A stretch of 64,000 bases of DNA, taken from contig NZ_KQ947990.1 in NCBI RefSeq assembly GCF_001513975.1, positions 296,311 through 360,310 on the forward strand. Reading direction: 5' to 3'. The translations under genes and the position numbers were made by a program. The notes under the pieces are model-generated. The model searched no databases and was not told the origin of the DNA. It saw only the letters and a list, made by a program, of their open reading frames with translations. This document shows, piece by piece, positions 14,601 to 22,595 of this stretch (the first letter of the stretch is position 1; every line of letters begins with the position of its first letter). Source of the stretch: Streptomyces curacoi (GTDB taxonomy: Bacteria > Actinomycetota > Actinomycetes > Streptomycetales > Streptomycetaceae).

Positions 14601-16331
14601 ATGCTCGATCACCTCATCAAGGGCGCGACCGTCGTCGATGGGACGGGTGCGCCCGGCTACACCGCCGACGTGGGGATACGCGACGGTCGTATCGCCGTCA
14701 TCGGCATCGTCACCGAAGAGGCCCGGACCAGCGAGGACGCCACCGGCCTGATCCTCGCCCCCGGCTTCGTCGACCCCCACACCCACTACGACGCCCAGCT
14801 GTTCTGGGATCCTTATGCCACTCCCTCCCTCAACCACGGCGTCACCACCGTCGCGGCCGGCAACTGTGGTTTCACCCTTGCCCCGCTCAACCCCGACCGC
14901 CCCGCCGACGCCGACTACACCCGCCGCATGATGTCCAAGGTCGAGGGCATGTCTCTGGTCTCGCTCGAAGAAGGGGCGCCCTGGACCTGGAACTCCTTCG
15001 GGGAGTATCTGGACGCCCTCGAAGGGCGGATCGCGGTCAACGCCGGGTTCATGGTGGGGCACTGTGCGCTGCGGCGCCATGTGATGGGGCCGGAGGCCGT
15101 CGGTGGGCAGCCCGACAAGGAGCAGCTCGACGCCATGCTGCGGCTGTTGCACGACGCCATGGACGCCGGTGCCTGGGGGTTCTCCACGACCCAGTCGAGC
15201 ACGCACTCCGACGGGGACGGGCAGCCGGTCGCCTCCCGGCACGCGCTCCCGGCCGAGCTGCTCGCGCTGTCGAAGGCTGTCGGGGAGCACGAGGGGACGC
15301 AGATCGAGGGCATCGTCGCCGGGTGTCTCGATCAGTTCACTGACGCGGAGATCGATCTGCTGGTGGAGATGAGCGCGGCGGCGGGGCGCCCCCTGAACTG
15401 GAACGTCCTGACCATCGACTCGGCCGCGCCCGCCCGCGTGCCCCGGCAACTGCTGGCCGGCGAACGGGCCCGTAAGGCGGGCGGCCGGGTCGTGGCGCTG
15501 ACCATGCCGATTCTCACGCCGATGAACATGTCCCTGGGGACCTTCTGCGCGCTGAACCTGATCCCGGGGTGGGGCCCGGTGCTCGGGCTGCCCGTGCCGG
15601 AGCGGATCGAGAAGCTGGGCGACCCCGCCGTACGGGCGGAGATGGTCCGGCGCGGTCAGTCCGAGGAGGCGGGTGTCTTCCGGCGGCTGACGAACTTCGG
15701 CCGCTACGTCATCGGCGACACCTACAGCGAGGCCAACCGCGGGCTGACCGGGCGGGTCGTGGCGGACATCGCGGCCGAGCGGGGGCTGGACCCCTTCTCC
15801 TGCCTGGTCGAGATCTGCGCGGCCGACGAGCTGCGTACGGTCCTGTGGCCCATGCCCACCGACAACGACCCGGAGTCCTGGGCGATGCGCGCCGAGGCCT
15901 GGCAGCACGAGGACGTGCTCCTCGGCGGCTCGGACGCCGGGGCGCATCTGGACCGGATGTGCGGGGCGCCGTACACGACCCGGTTCATCGGGGACTGTCT
16001 GCGCGGGCGGAAGCTGGCGAGCCTGGAGCAGGCGGTGAGGATGCTGACGGACGATCCCGCGCAGCTGTTCGGGCTCAGGGACCGGGGCCGGATCCAGGAG
16101 GGCTTCCACGCGGATCTGGTGCTCTTCGACCCGGAGCGGATCGACGCCGGTACGGCCACGCTGGTGCACGACCTGCCGGGTGACAGTCCCCGGCTGGACT
16201 CCAAGGCGATCGGTGTACGGGCCGTCTGGGTCAACGGCGTCGAGGCGATCCGGGACGACGTGGTGACCGGGGCCGTGCCGGGACGGGTGCTGCGGTCGGG
16301 GCGGGACACCAGGACGGTGGCCACGAGGTGA
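14601..16331 (+). CDS. N-acyl-D-amino-acid deacylase-like amidohydrolase
   Basis: 576 residues. ATG 14601 has an ideal AGGAGG (14587-14592). Amidohydrolase-3/D-aminoacylase features: IKGATVVDGTGAPGY at the N-terminus, metal site PGFVDPHTHYDAQ (HxH, about residues 58-70), AAGNCGFTLAP, GGSDAGAHLDRMCG with a metal-binding Asp near 440, and the C-terminal strand VRAVWVNGVEAIRDD. Family members hydrolyse N-acyl-D-amino acids or cyclic amides; annotations are often imprecise, so substrate is open. It ends in a GTGA overlap with the aldehyde dehydrogenase (16328-16331), hence coupled translation. Confidence 0.88.
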   Translation: MLDHLIKGATVVDGTGAPGYTADVGIRDGRIAVIGIVTEEARTSEDATGLILAPGFVDPHTHYDAQLFWDPYATPSLNHGVTTVAAGNCGFTLAPLNPDRPADADYTRRMMSKVEGMSLVSLEEGAPWTWNSFGEYLDALEGRIAVNAGFMVGHCALRRHVMGPEAVGGQPDKEQLDAMLRLLHDAMDAGAWGFSTTQSSTHSDGDGQPVASRHALPAELLALSKAVGEHEGTQIEGIVAGCLDQFTDAEIDLLVEMSAAAGRPLNWNVLTIDSAAPARVPRQLLAGERARKAGGRVVALTMPILTPMNMSLGTFCALNLIPGWGPVLGLPVPERIEKLGDPAVRAEMVRRGQSEEAGVFRRLTNFGRYVIGDTYSEANRGLTGRVVADIAAERGLDPFSCLVEICAADELRTVLWPMPTDNDPESWAMRAEAWQHEDVLLGGSDAGAHLDRMCGAPYTTRFIGDCLRGRKLASLEQAVRMLTDDPAQLFGLRDRGRIQEGFHADLVLFDPERIDAGTATLVHDLPGDSPRLDSKAIGVRAVWVNGVEAIRDDVVTGAVPGRVLRSGRDTRTVATR

Positions 16332-17791
16332 GCGCCCAGGAGGTCGAGCGGCAGCGGCTCTTCGTCGGGGGCGCGTGGGTGGAGCCGGACGGCGGCTATT
16401 ACGCCGTTATCGATCCGGCGACCGAGGAGACCGTCGGGTGGGCGCCGGAGGCCTCGCGGGATCAGGTGCACGCGGCCTGCGCCGCGGCCCGCGAGGCCTT
16501 CGGGCCGTGGTCGCGTACGGCGCCGGAGGAGCGGGCGGCGGTGCTCGCGCGTACGGCGCAGATCATCGGCGAGCGTTTCGCGCCGTACGCCGAACTCGCC
16601 CAGGCCGAGACCGGCGCGACCACGGCGACGGCCCGGGGCATGCAGGTGGGCGTCGGGGCGGCCCGGTTCCGGCGCTACGCGCGCGTGGAGCCCGCCGAGT
16701 GGGCGATCCCGCCGCAGATCAACGAGGCCGGGCCGATGGGGAAGGCGGGCGTGATGGGCGCGCTGGCCGTCCGCCAGCCCGTCGGGGTGGTCACCTGCAT
16801 CACCTCGTACAACAACCCCTGGGCCAACCCGGCGGGCAAGATCGCCCCCGCGCTGGCCATGGGCAACACCGTCGTCGTCAAGCCCGCCCCGCAGGACCCG
16901 CTGTCCGTCTACCGGATGGCTCAGGCGCTGGAGGCGGCGGGGGCGCCGGCGGGTGTGGTGAACGTGGTCTCCGGCCGGGCGGTGGAGGTCGGTGAGGCGG
17001 CCGTCGCGTCCCCGGACGTCGACATGGTCAGCTTCACCGGCTCCACGGCGGTCGGGCAGCGCATCGCCGAGGTGTGCGGACGGGACATGAAGCGCCAGCT
17101 GATGGAGCTCGGGGGGAAGGGCGCGGCGGTCGTCTTCGACGACGCGGACCTCGGGTCGGCGGTGGCCGGGATCGGCACGACGTTCTCCTTCTACAGCGGG
17201 CAGATCTGTACGGCGCCGACCCGGGTGCTGGCCCAGCGGGGCGTGTACGACCGGCTGGTCGAGCAACTGGCCGCGTACGCGAGCCGGTTGCCGGTCGGGG
17301 ACCCGCGCGACCCGGCCACGGTCGTCGGGCCGCTGATCTCGGCGGAGCACCGGGACCGCGTGGAGTCCTATGTGGAGGCGGGCCGGAAGGAGGGCGCGGT
17401 GGTGGTGGCGGGCGGTGAACGGCCGCCGCTCGACCGGGGTTTCCATGTCGCGCCGACCCTCCTCGCGGACTGCGCGAACGACATGCGGGTCGCCCGGGAG
17501 GAGATCTTCGGGCCGGTCGTCTGCGTGATCCCCTTCGAGGAGGAGGAAGAGGGCATCGCCCTCGCCAACGACACGGACTACGGCCTGATCGACTACGTCT
17601 GGTCCGGCGACGTGGCCCGCGCCTTCCGGGTCGCGCGGCGGCTACGGGCGGGCGGAGTCGGCGTCAACACGGTCGGCCGCAACATGGAGGCGCCCTTCGG
17701 CGGCTTCAAGAAGAGCGGGGTGGGCCGGGATGTCGGCTCGTACGCGCTGCACGCGTACAGCGAGGTGCAGGCCATCGTGTGGCCCGGTTGA
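16328..17791 (+). CDS. Aldehyde dehydrogenase (NAD(P)-dependent)
   Basis: 487 residues from GTG 16328, overlapping the preceding stop by 4 nt. ALDH motifs: VVKPAPQDPLSVYR, cofactor site SFTGSTAVGQRI, catalytic Glu in LMELGGKGA (about residue 259), catalytic Cys in FYSGQICTAPTR (about residue 294), and EEIFGPVVCVIPF. It oxidises an aldehyde to the acid. As last gene of the LLM-hydrolase-ALDH operon it may finish the removal of a small aldehyde released upstream, for example by aldolase cleavage (inference). Length and motifs are complete. Confidence 0.95.
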   Translation: MSAQEVERQRLFVGGAWVEPDGGYYAVIDPATEETVGWAPEASRDQVHAACAAAREAFGPWSRTAPEERAAVLARTAQIIGERFAPYAELAQAETGATTATARGMQVGVGAARFRRYARVEPAEWAIPPQINEAGPMGKAGVMGALAVRQPVGVVTCITSYNNPWANPAGKIAPALAMGNTVVVKPAPQDPLSVYRMAQALEAAGAPAGVVNVVSGRAVEVGEAAVASPDVDMVSFTGSTAVGQRIAEVCGRDMKRQLMELGGKGAAVVFDDADLGSAVAGIGTTFSFYSGQICTAPTRVLAQRGVYDRLVEQLAAYASRLPVGDPRDPATVVGPLISAEHRDRVESYVEAGRKEGAVVVAGGERPPLDRGFHVAPTLLADCANDMRVAREEIFGPVVCVIPFEEEEEGIALANDTDYGLIDYVWSGDVARAFRVARRLRAGGVGVNTVGRNMEAPFGGFKKSGVGRDVGSYALHAYSEVQAIVWPG

Positions 17792-17838
17792 CCGGCCGAT
17801 GACTGGTGCCCGGAGGGCGAGTTGGGCACAGTCGCCCC

Positions 17839-18621
17839 ATGGAGCAGATGGTGCGGGTCAGGGACGGCGAGGTCTGGGCGGACGACTCGGGCGGGGCGGG
17901 GGACGGCCCGCCGCTGGTGCTGCTGCACCCCGGTGTCGGGGACTCCCGCATCTGGGACCCGGTGCTGCCCGCCCTGGCGGAGCGGCACCGCGTCATCCGC
18001 TACGACGTCCGCGGCTACGGCCGGTCCCCGGCGCCGACGACGTCGTATACGCACAGCGGGGACCTGCGAAGCGTCCTGGACCACTTCGGTCTGGCCCGGG
18101 CGGTGCTGGTCGGCACCAGCATGGGCGGCAAGACCGCGATCACCTACGCCCTGGGTGACCCCGGCCGGGTGGCCGCCCTCGGCCTGCTGGTCCCGGGCGT
18201 CACCGGGCACCCGGACCTCAAGTTGCCGGAGCTGACCGAGCAGATCGGGAAGCTCGCCCAGGCCGGCGACATGGACGGCCTGGTCGCCCTCGGCCTGCGC
18301 GTGTGGGGCGCGGCGGGCACCGCCCCCGACGCAGCCGCCGCCGAACAGCTGCGGGCGGCGATCCCGGGCTGGTTCAGCAACTACGGCCACGAGACCGAGG
18401 ACGCCCCGGCCTTCGACCGGCTCGGTGAGCTCAAGCTGCCGTGCGCACTGCTGCTCGGCGAGCAGGACATTCCCGAGGTGGTCCGCTGCAACGAGGAGAT
18501 GGCCGCCCGCATCCCCGGGTGCCGTCTCGTACGGCATCCGGACTGCGACCACTTCCCGACCCTGCGGGTACCGGACGAGGTCGTGCGGTTGGTGGCCGAG
18601 CTGTACGCGCGGGTGGCCTGA
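17839..18621 (+). CDS. Alpha/beta-fold hydrolase (3-oxoadipate enol-lactonase/haloperoxidase type)
   Basis: 260 residues from ATG 17839. Motifs: oxyanion-hole segment LLHPGVGDSRIWDP, RYDVRGYGRSP, nucleophile elbow GTSMGGKTA (Ser about residue 96), and catalytic His region PDCDHFPTL. Length and LLHPG/GTSMGG layout fit the enol-lactonase-like group, but many esterases share it. It starts 47 nt after the aldehyde dehydrogenase stop and could be cotranscribed. It converges with the F420-type reductase that ends at 18628. Confidence 0.88.
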   Translation: MEQMVRVRDGEVWADDSGGAGDGPPLVLLHPGVGDSRIWDPVLPALAERHRVIRYDVRGYGRSPAPTTSYTHSGDLRSVLDHFGLARAVLVGTSMGGKTAITYALGDPGRVAALGLLVPGVTGHPDLKLPELTEQIGKLAQAGDMDGLVALGLRVWGAAGTAPDAAAAEQLRAAIPGWFSNYGHETEDAPAFDRLGELKLPCALLLGEQDIPEVVRCNEEMAARIPGCRLVRHPDCDHFPTLRVPDEVVRLVAELYARVA

Positions 18622-18627
18622 GCGGCG

Positions 18628-19023
18628 TCAGCCGTCCAGGTCCACCCGCACCGTCAGGAGACCGGTCCCGAACGCCCTGACCCCGATGCTGTTGAGCCGG
18701 GGCAGGGAGCGCAGCCGCGCCACCGGGTCGTCGTCGGGCAGCAGATGGGCGGTGCCGGTGTGCCACCGCCCCCGGATCCGCACCCGCACCCGCGGATTGG
18801 CCTTGATGTTGCGCACGTACTGGGACCTGTCGCCGAACTCCGAGACCAGCCAGAAGGAGTCCCCGACCCGGCGACCGCCCACCGGCGTCCGGCGGGGCAG
18901 CCCGGAGACGCGGCCGGTGGTCTCCAGGACCGTCTGGAAGGGGAGGCAGCGCAGCACGGGATTGCCGACGCGGCGCTGGAAGGTGGTGGCGGCGTGGAAC
19001 CTCAGGTCGGCGATGCGGGACAT
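18628..19023 (-). CDS. Deazaflavin (F420)-dependent nitroreductase-family protein (DUF385/Ddn-like)
   Basis: 131 residues from ATG 19023. Split-beta-barrel Ddn-like family: VLETTGRVSGLPRRTPV near the N-terminus, DSFWLVSEFGDRSQYVRNI in the middle (where F420/F420H2 docks) and NPRVRVRIRGRWHTGTA. Members are F420H2-dependent quinone or nitro reductases, often with protective roles against redox stress. It adds to the F420 theme of the region. Transcribed divergently from the EEP-family gene. Confidence 0.88.
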   Translation of the reverse strand: MSRIADLRFHAATTFQRRVGNPVLRCLPFQTVLETTGRVSGLPRRTPVGGRRVGDSFWLVSEFGDRSQYVRNIKANPRVRVRIRGRWHTGTAHLLPDDDPVARLRSLPRLNSIGVRAFGTGLLTVRVDLDG

Positions 19024-19124
19024 TGCGTGAGGGTCTCCTGTCTCCTGCCGGCTGTCACGGCGCGACCGTCGAACTGTTGCTTCAATGGTCCCCGACGCGG
19101 CGTGACGAGAGCGGGTGGCTGCGG

Positions 19125-19952
19125 ATGCGGGTCGTGACCTGGAACCTGTGGTGGCGCTTCGGGCCCTGGGAGGCCCGGCAGAAGGCGATCCTCGCCGGGC
19201 TGCGCGAACTGCGCCCCGATGTCGTCGGCCTGCAGGAGGTGTGGGCCGCCGACGGCGAGAACCAGGCCGAGTGGCTGGCCGGCGAACTCGGCATGCACTG
19301 GGCCTGGGCCCCCTCGCCCGCCCCCGAGCGCTGGCGCCGGCGCATCGGGGACCCCACGGTCGACATCGGGAACGCCGTACTGAGCCGCTGGCCGGTCGTA
19401 GCCCAGCACAGCCTGCGGCTGCCGGCCCCCTCCGAGGTCGACGACGGCCGCCTGGCCCTCTTCACCCGCCTGGCCACCCCCTCCTACGACATCCCCTTCT
19501 TCACCACCCACCTCACCTCGGCCCTGCACGGCTCGGCCGTGCGCTGCCGCCAGGTCACCGCGCTCGCCGAGTTCATCGCCGAGAACCGGGTCGACTCGCC
19601 CTTCCCCGCGATCGTCACCGGCGACTTCAACGCCTGGCCGGACTCCGACGAGATACGCCTCTTCGGCGGCTACCGGACCGCGCCGGTCGTGCCCGGCCAG
19701 GTCTTCTTCGACGCCTGGCAGTACGCCGACCCGTCCGCCCCCGCCGCCACCTGGGACCGCGAAAACCCGTACGTCGCGTCCGGCCTGGAGCCGAGCGTGC
19801 GCATCGACTACATCCACGTGGGGCCGCCCGGGGCGGGCGGGCTGGGCCATGTACGTTCCGTACGGCGGGCGGGTGACGGCCCGGTCGACGGCGTCTGGCC
19901 CTCGGACCACGCGGCCGTGCTCGCCGACCTCGCGGACGAGCCGATGCCCTGA
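19125..19952 (+). CDS. Endonuclease/exonuclease/phosphatase (EEP) family protein
   Basis: 275 residues from ATG 19125 (MRVVTWNLWWRFGP). An upstream in-frame start at 19023 would overlap the divergent reductase gene's start and adds a sequence without family character. EEP catalytic motifs are all present: TWNLW, GLQEVW (metal Glu), THLTS, GDFNAWPDS (Asp/Asn) and PSDHAAV (catalytic Asp-His). Substrates of this fold range from DNA abasic sites to phospholipids and phosphoinositides. No signal peptide is seen, so it is cytoplasmic. Stands alone between divergent and convergent neighbours. Confidence 0.9.
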   Translation: MRVVTWNLWWRFGPWEARQKAILAGLRELRPDVVGLQEVWAADGENQAEWLAGELGMHWAWAPSPAPERWRRRIGDPTVDIGNAVLSRWPVVAQHSLRLPAPSEVDDGRLALFTRLATPSYDIPFFTTHLTSALHGSAVRCRQVTALAEFIAENRVDSPFPAIVTGDFNAWPDSDEIRLFGGYRTAPVVPGQVFFDAWQYADPSAPAATWDRENPYVASGLEPSVRIDYIHVGPPGAGGLGHVRSVRRAGDGPVDGVWPSDHAAVLADLADEPMP

Positions 19953-19968
19953 CCGGCGCCGGACACGG

Positions 19969-20859
19969 TCACTGCGTGAAGAACGACGCCGGATGCCGAG
20001 GATCCGCCGAGCAGACGAACAGCCCGGCGTGCCCGCCCCGCCCGACCGTCATGCCCACCGGCTCCCGCGCCGCCCGCCCCTCCTCGCTCCTCGGCTCCAG
20101 CCCGCGCTCCTCCAGGGGCCGGAAGCGGTCCGGCGGCCGGCCGTCGCAGCCGTCCAGTTCGTACTCGTACGTGTCGAACTGCAGGAACAGCTCCAGCGAG
20201 GCCCGGCACTCCCCGCACTCCATCGTCTCCGGCATGTCGGTCACGCCCCAGCTCATGCTGCCGCCCAGCTTGCAGCCGGGGACGGTCGAGACGTCGTCGA
20301 CCAGGCCGCGCTCTTCGAGCCAGGCCGTGTGGCGGTCGGCGAGACCGGCCGGGAGCTCCTCCCGCCAGGGGTACTCCGTGAGCCGTTCCGGATGCAGCAC
20401 ACACGCGGCCGGGATCATGTCCAGGTCCCGGTCCCAGTGCGCGTCGGGATCCGGCTGCGCGACGAGCGCCTCGATGACGTCACCGGCCCGCCGCCACACG
20501 AGCCGGCACGCCTGCCCCCACCCCTCCGGGTGCGGCTGCTCGTGCCACTCCGGGCACCACAGCAACTGCACCAGGTCGGTGCCCTCCGGGAACCGGATCT
20601 CCGGGAAGTCCACGGCCGTCAACTGCGCCACGGCGACCAGGGGGTAGGGGCCCTGCTGCCGCCCGTTCACATCCCGGTGCTCGGCGCACAAGGACCACGG
20701 CTCGCCTGCCGGCCACCACAGCGGCCCACCGATGTGACTGTCCCGCGGGCCGGGCGTGCCCCGGCGGGGGTGCAGCCGGACGGTGGTCCGGGCGTGGGGC
20801 GCCAGTTCCGGGAAGTCGACGGCGGGGTCGTGGGACGCGGGGCCGGTGGTGAGGGTCAT
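19969..20859 (-). CDS. DUF1963-like (YwqG-type) protein coupled to a DUF397 gene
   Basis: 296 residues from ATG 20859, whose ATGA overlaps the DUF397 stop by 4 nt. Pattern of the YwqG/DUF1963 family: DSHIGGPLWWPAGEPW near residue 45, repeated PLVAVAQLTAVDFPE, KLGGSMSWGVTDMPE, and LELFLQFDTYEYELDG. Cys pairs (CGEC; CAEH) are present. Family function is unknown; bacterial homologues occur near SMI1/KNR4-like immunity proteins. Being the third gene of an XRE-DUF397 operon it can be regarded as that cassette's cargo. Converges on the EEP gene. Confidence 0.72.
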   Translation of the reverse strand: MTLTTGPASHDPAVDFPELAPHARTTVRLHPRRGTPGPRDSHIGGPLWWPAGEPWSLCAEHRDVNGRQQGPYPLVAVAQLTAVDFPEIRFPEGTDLVQLLWCPEWHEQPHPEGWGQACRLVWRRAGDVIEALVAQPDPDAHWDRDLDMIPAACVLHPERLTEYPWREELPAGLADRHTAWLEERGLVDDVSTVPGCKLGGSMSWGVTDMPETMECGECRASLELFLQFDTYEYELDGCDGRPPDRFRPLEERGLEPRSEEGRAAREPVGMTVGRGGHAGLFVCSADPRHPASFFTQ

Positions 20860-21038
20860 GTGCGGGGGGATTTCAGGGTGTTCAGGAGGGCTTCGAAGGT
20901 GGCGGGGGTGATGGTGAGGACGGTCTGGGTGGGGTCGGCGCTCTCGATGAGGTGGATGGTCCTGGGGTCGGCGGATATGTGGACGCAGGCCTCTCCCTCT
21001 TGGCAGTAGGACGACTTCTGCCAGGCGTGAGTGGGCAT
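20856..21038 (-). CDS. DUF397 protein of the first WhiJ-type cassette
   Basis: 60 residues from ATG 21038. Typical DUF397: WQKSSYCQEGEACVHIS at the N-terminus and PATFEALLNTLK at the C-terminus. DUF397 proteins act with WhiJ-type XRE regulators in Streptomyces, where they are thought to relieve or modulate DNA binding during development. It starts 10 nt after the XRE stop and overlaps the DUF1963-like start by 4 nt, so all three are coupled. Confidence 0.93.
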   Translation of the reverse strand: MPTHAWQKSSYCQEGEACVHISADPRTIHLIESADPTQTVLTITPATFEALLNTLKSPRT

Positions 21039-21048
21039 TTCGGCTCCT

Positions 21049-21903
21049 TTACAGGCTCTGGGCGATGGAACGGATCAGGTCCCGGGACTTCTCGGGTCCG
21101 AGAGCGAGGGCTTCGACGATGTCCAGGAGGTGCCGATACTTCTCCAGATGGGCTTCGGCATCGAGGAGTACGGGACCGTGGAACTGGTCCAGCTGCACGG
21201 TGTCCAGTTGCGGAACGGGGCCGCACAGGTAGTTGATGGACTGGCCCGAACCCGGGAACGCCCCGACGTCGAAGGGGAGCACGCGAAGCGTGACGTGCTC
21301 GCGTTCGCTCATGTCGATCAGGTGCTGGAGCTGCTCGCGGGCCACCCGAGGGCCGCCGACCCGCATGTGCAGGGCGGCCTCATGGATGACGGTGCTGTAG
21401 GGGTTCGGATTCTCGCGGAAGACGACGTCCTGGCGCTTGATGCGGTGGGAGACGCGGTGCTCGACTTCGGGCGGGGTAGGGGCCGGAATAGCGTGGCTGA
21501 AGATCTCCCGCGCGTGCTCGGCGGTCTGGAGCATGCCGGGGATGTGGGCGGTGAAGGCGGTGCGGATGGCCGTCGCGTGGTGCTCCAGCTCGGCGAGAGT
21601 GAGCAGTCCTGACGGAAGCACTTCGCGGTACGAGTCCCACCACCAGCCACGGGCCTTCTCGGCGGCCATGTCGGCCAAGGCGTCGATGTAGGGCTGGTTC
21701 GTGCAGGAGTAGATGTTGGCCATCGCCCGGACGCGATCCGGACTCACTCCGAACCTGGCCGACTCCACATTGCTGAGTTGACCGGAGCTGGTACCCAGCA
21801 ACTGTGCGGCCTCCGTCGCGGTCAGGCCGGCTCGTTCGCGGAGTTTGCGCAGTTCAATGGCGAGCCGTAGGCGTCGGGCCGTTGGTGCGGGCCTTGGCGT
21901 CAT
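21049..21903 (-). CDS. WhiJ-type XRE regulator (HTH + DUF5753)
   Basis: 284 residues from ATG 21903. N-terminal helix-turn-helix (LRKLRERAGLTATEAAQLLG, SSGQLSNVESARFG, about residues 15-50) followed by the long DUF5753 domain (IPGMLQTAEHAREIF, SYREVLPSG, LRVLPFDVGAFPGSG). WhiJ-type proteins regulate aerial growth and sporulation together with a DUF397 partner. Divergent from an RsbW-like ATPase gene with about 200 bp between, the classic arrangement of these loci. Confidence 0.93.
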   Translation of the reverse strand: MTPRPAPTARRLRLAIELRKLRERAGLTATEAAQLLGTSSGQLSNVESARFGVSPDRVRAMANIYSCTNQPYIDALADMAAEKARGWWWDSYREVLPSGLLTLAELEHHATAIRTAFTAHIPGMLQTAEHAREIFSHAIPAPTPPEVEHRVSHRIKRQDVVFRENPNPYSTVIHEAALHMRVGGPRVAREQLQHLIDMSEREHVTLRVLPFDVGAFPGSGQSINYLCGPVPQLDTVQLDQFHGPVLLDAEAHLEKYRHLLDIVEALALGPEKSRDLIRSIAQSL

Positions 21904-22103
21904 GACAGTCCTCCTATCAGGCGCCCGGGCGGCTCGTCACCCACACGAGGGAGAAATCGCTGAGATCCTTCGGAATCACGCAAAGCATCTTTGTGTCCGC
22001 TCTATCTTCGTTCTCAGGCGCCTCGCCTGGAAGCGCACCGTGGGACGCCGCGGCGGAGACACCAGGCATCCGTCCAACTCCCCTCAGTGACCGGAGAATT
22101 CCG

Positions 22104-22538
22104 ATGGCCACCGTATCCCCGTCCTGGAACTACACCCTGCACCTCCCGCACGATCCACGCGCACCGGGTATCGCGAGGGGCGCCCTCAGACTGATTCTGG
22201 CCGCGCACGAGATGCAGGATCTCGCCCCCACCGCCGAACTGTTGGCGGCGGAACTGCTGACCAACTCGCACCGCCACACCGAGGGCCCGTACGCCCTCCG
22301 CGTCCGCTCGGCAGAGCCCGGCCGCCTTCGAGTCGCCGTATGGGACACGGACCCACGCGTCCCACCCGGCTTCTCCCATCCGGCCGCGCCGCCCCCACCG
22401 GACTCCGAGGGCGGTCGTGGACTGCACCTCGTGCAGGCGTGCGCCGACACATGGGGCGCCTCGGCGCTCAGCGAGCCGGTCGCGTCGAAGGGCGGCAAGC
22501 TGTTGTGGGCCGAGTGCGGGGGAGGGGGGACGCGGTGA
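22104..22538 (+). CDS. RsbW/HATPase-like ATP-binding protein of the first WhiJ-type cassette
   Basis: 144 residues from ATG 22104 with CCGGAGAA upstream. GHKL ATPase features: N-box LLAAELLTNSHRHT, then LRVAVWDTDP (G1-like Asp) and GGRGLHLVQACADTWG (G2 box). This resembles anti-sigma kinases of the RsbW/SpoIIAB class. Such ATPases are common next to WhiJ/DUF397 genes in Streptomyces. Substrate (an anti-anti-sigma protein or the neighbours) is unknown. Confidence 0.9.
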   Translation: MATVSPSWNYTLHLPHDPRAPGIARGALRLILAAHEMQDLAPTAELLAAELLTNSHRHTEGPYALRVRSAEPGRLRVAVWDTDPRVPPGFSHPAAPPPPDSEGGRGLHLVQACADTWGASALSEPVASKGGKLLWAECGGGGTR

Positions 22539-22595
22539 GCGCGCGATGCCAGAGCGGGGGCGGTCCGGATGTGGCGGTCACGCCCGGTGCTGCCC

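Noticed and set aside
13287..16169. Very long minus-strand open frame opposite the LLM and hydrolase genes
   Set aside because: It is antisense to two genes with clear family motifs. Its translation is Arg/His/Gly-rich without domains, a usual effect of high GC at third codon positions.
18618..18633. CTGAGCGGCGTCAG near the alpha/beta hydrolase stop as an eighth operator
   Set aside because: One base shorter and with a mismatched left arm; it lies between convergent genes, where a promoter operator is not expected.
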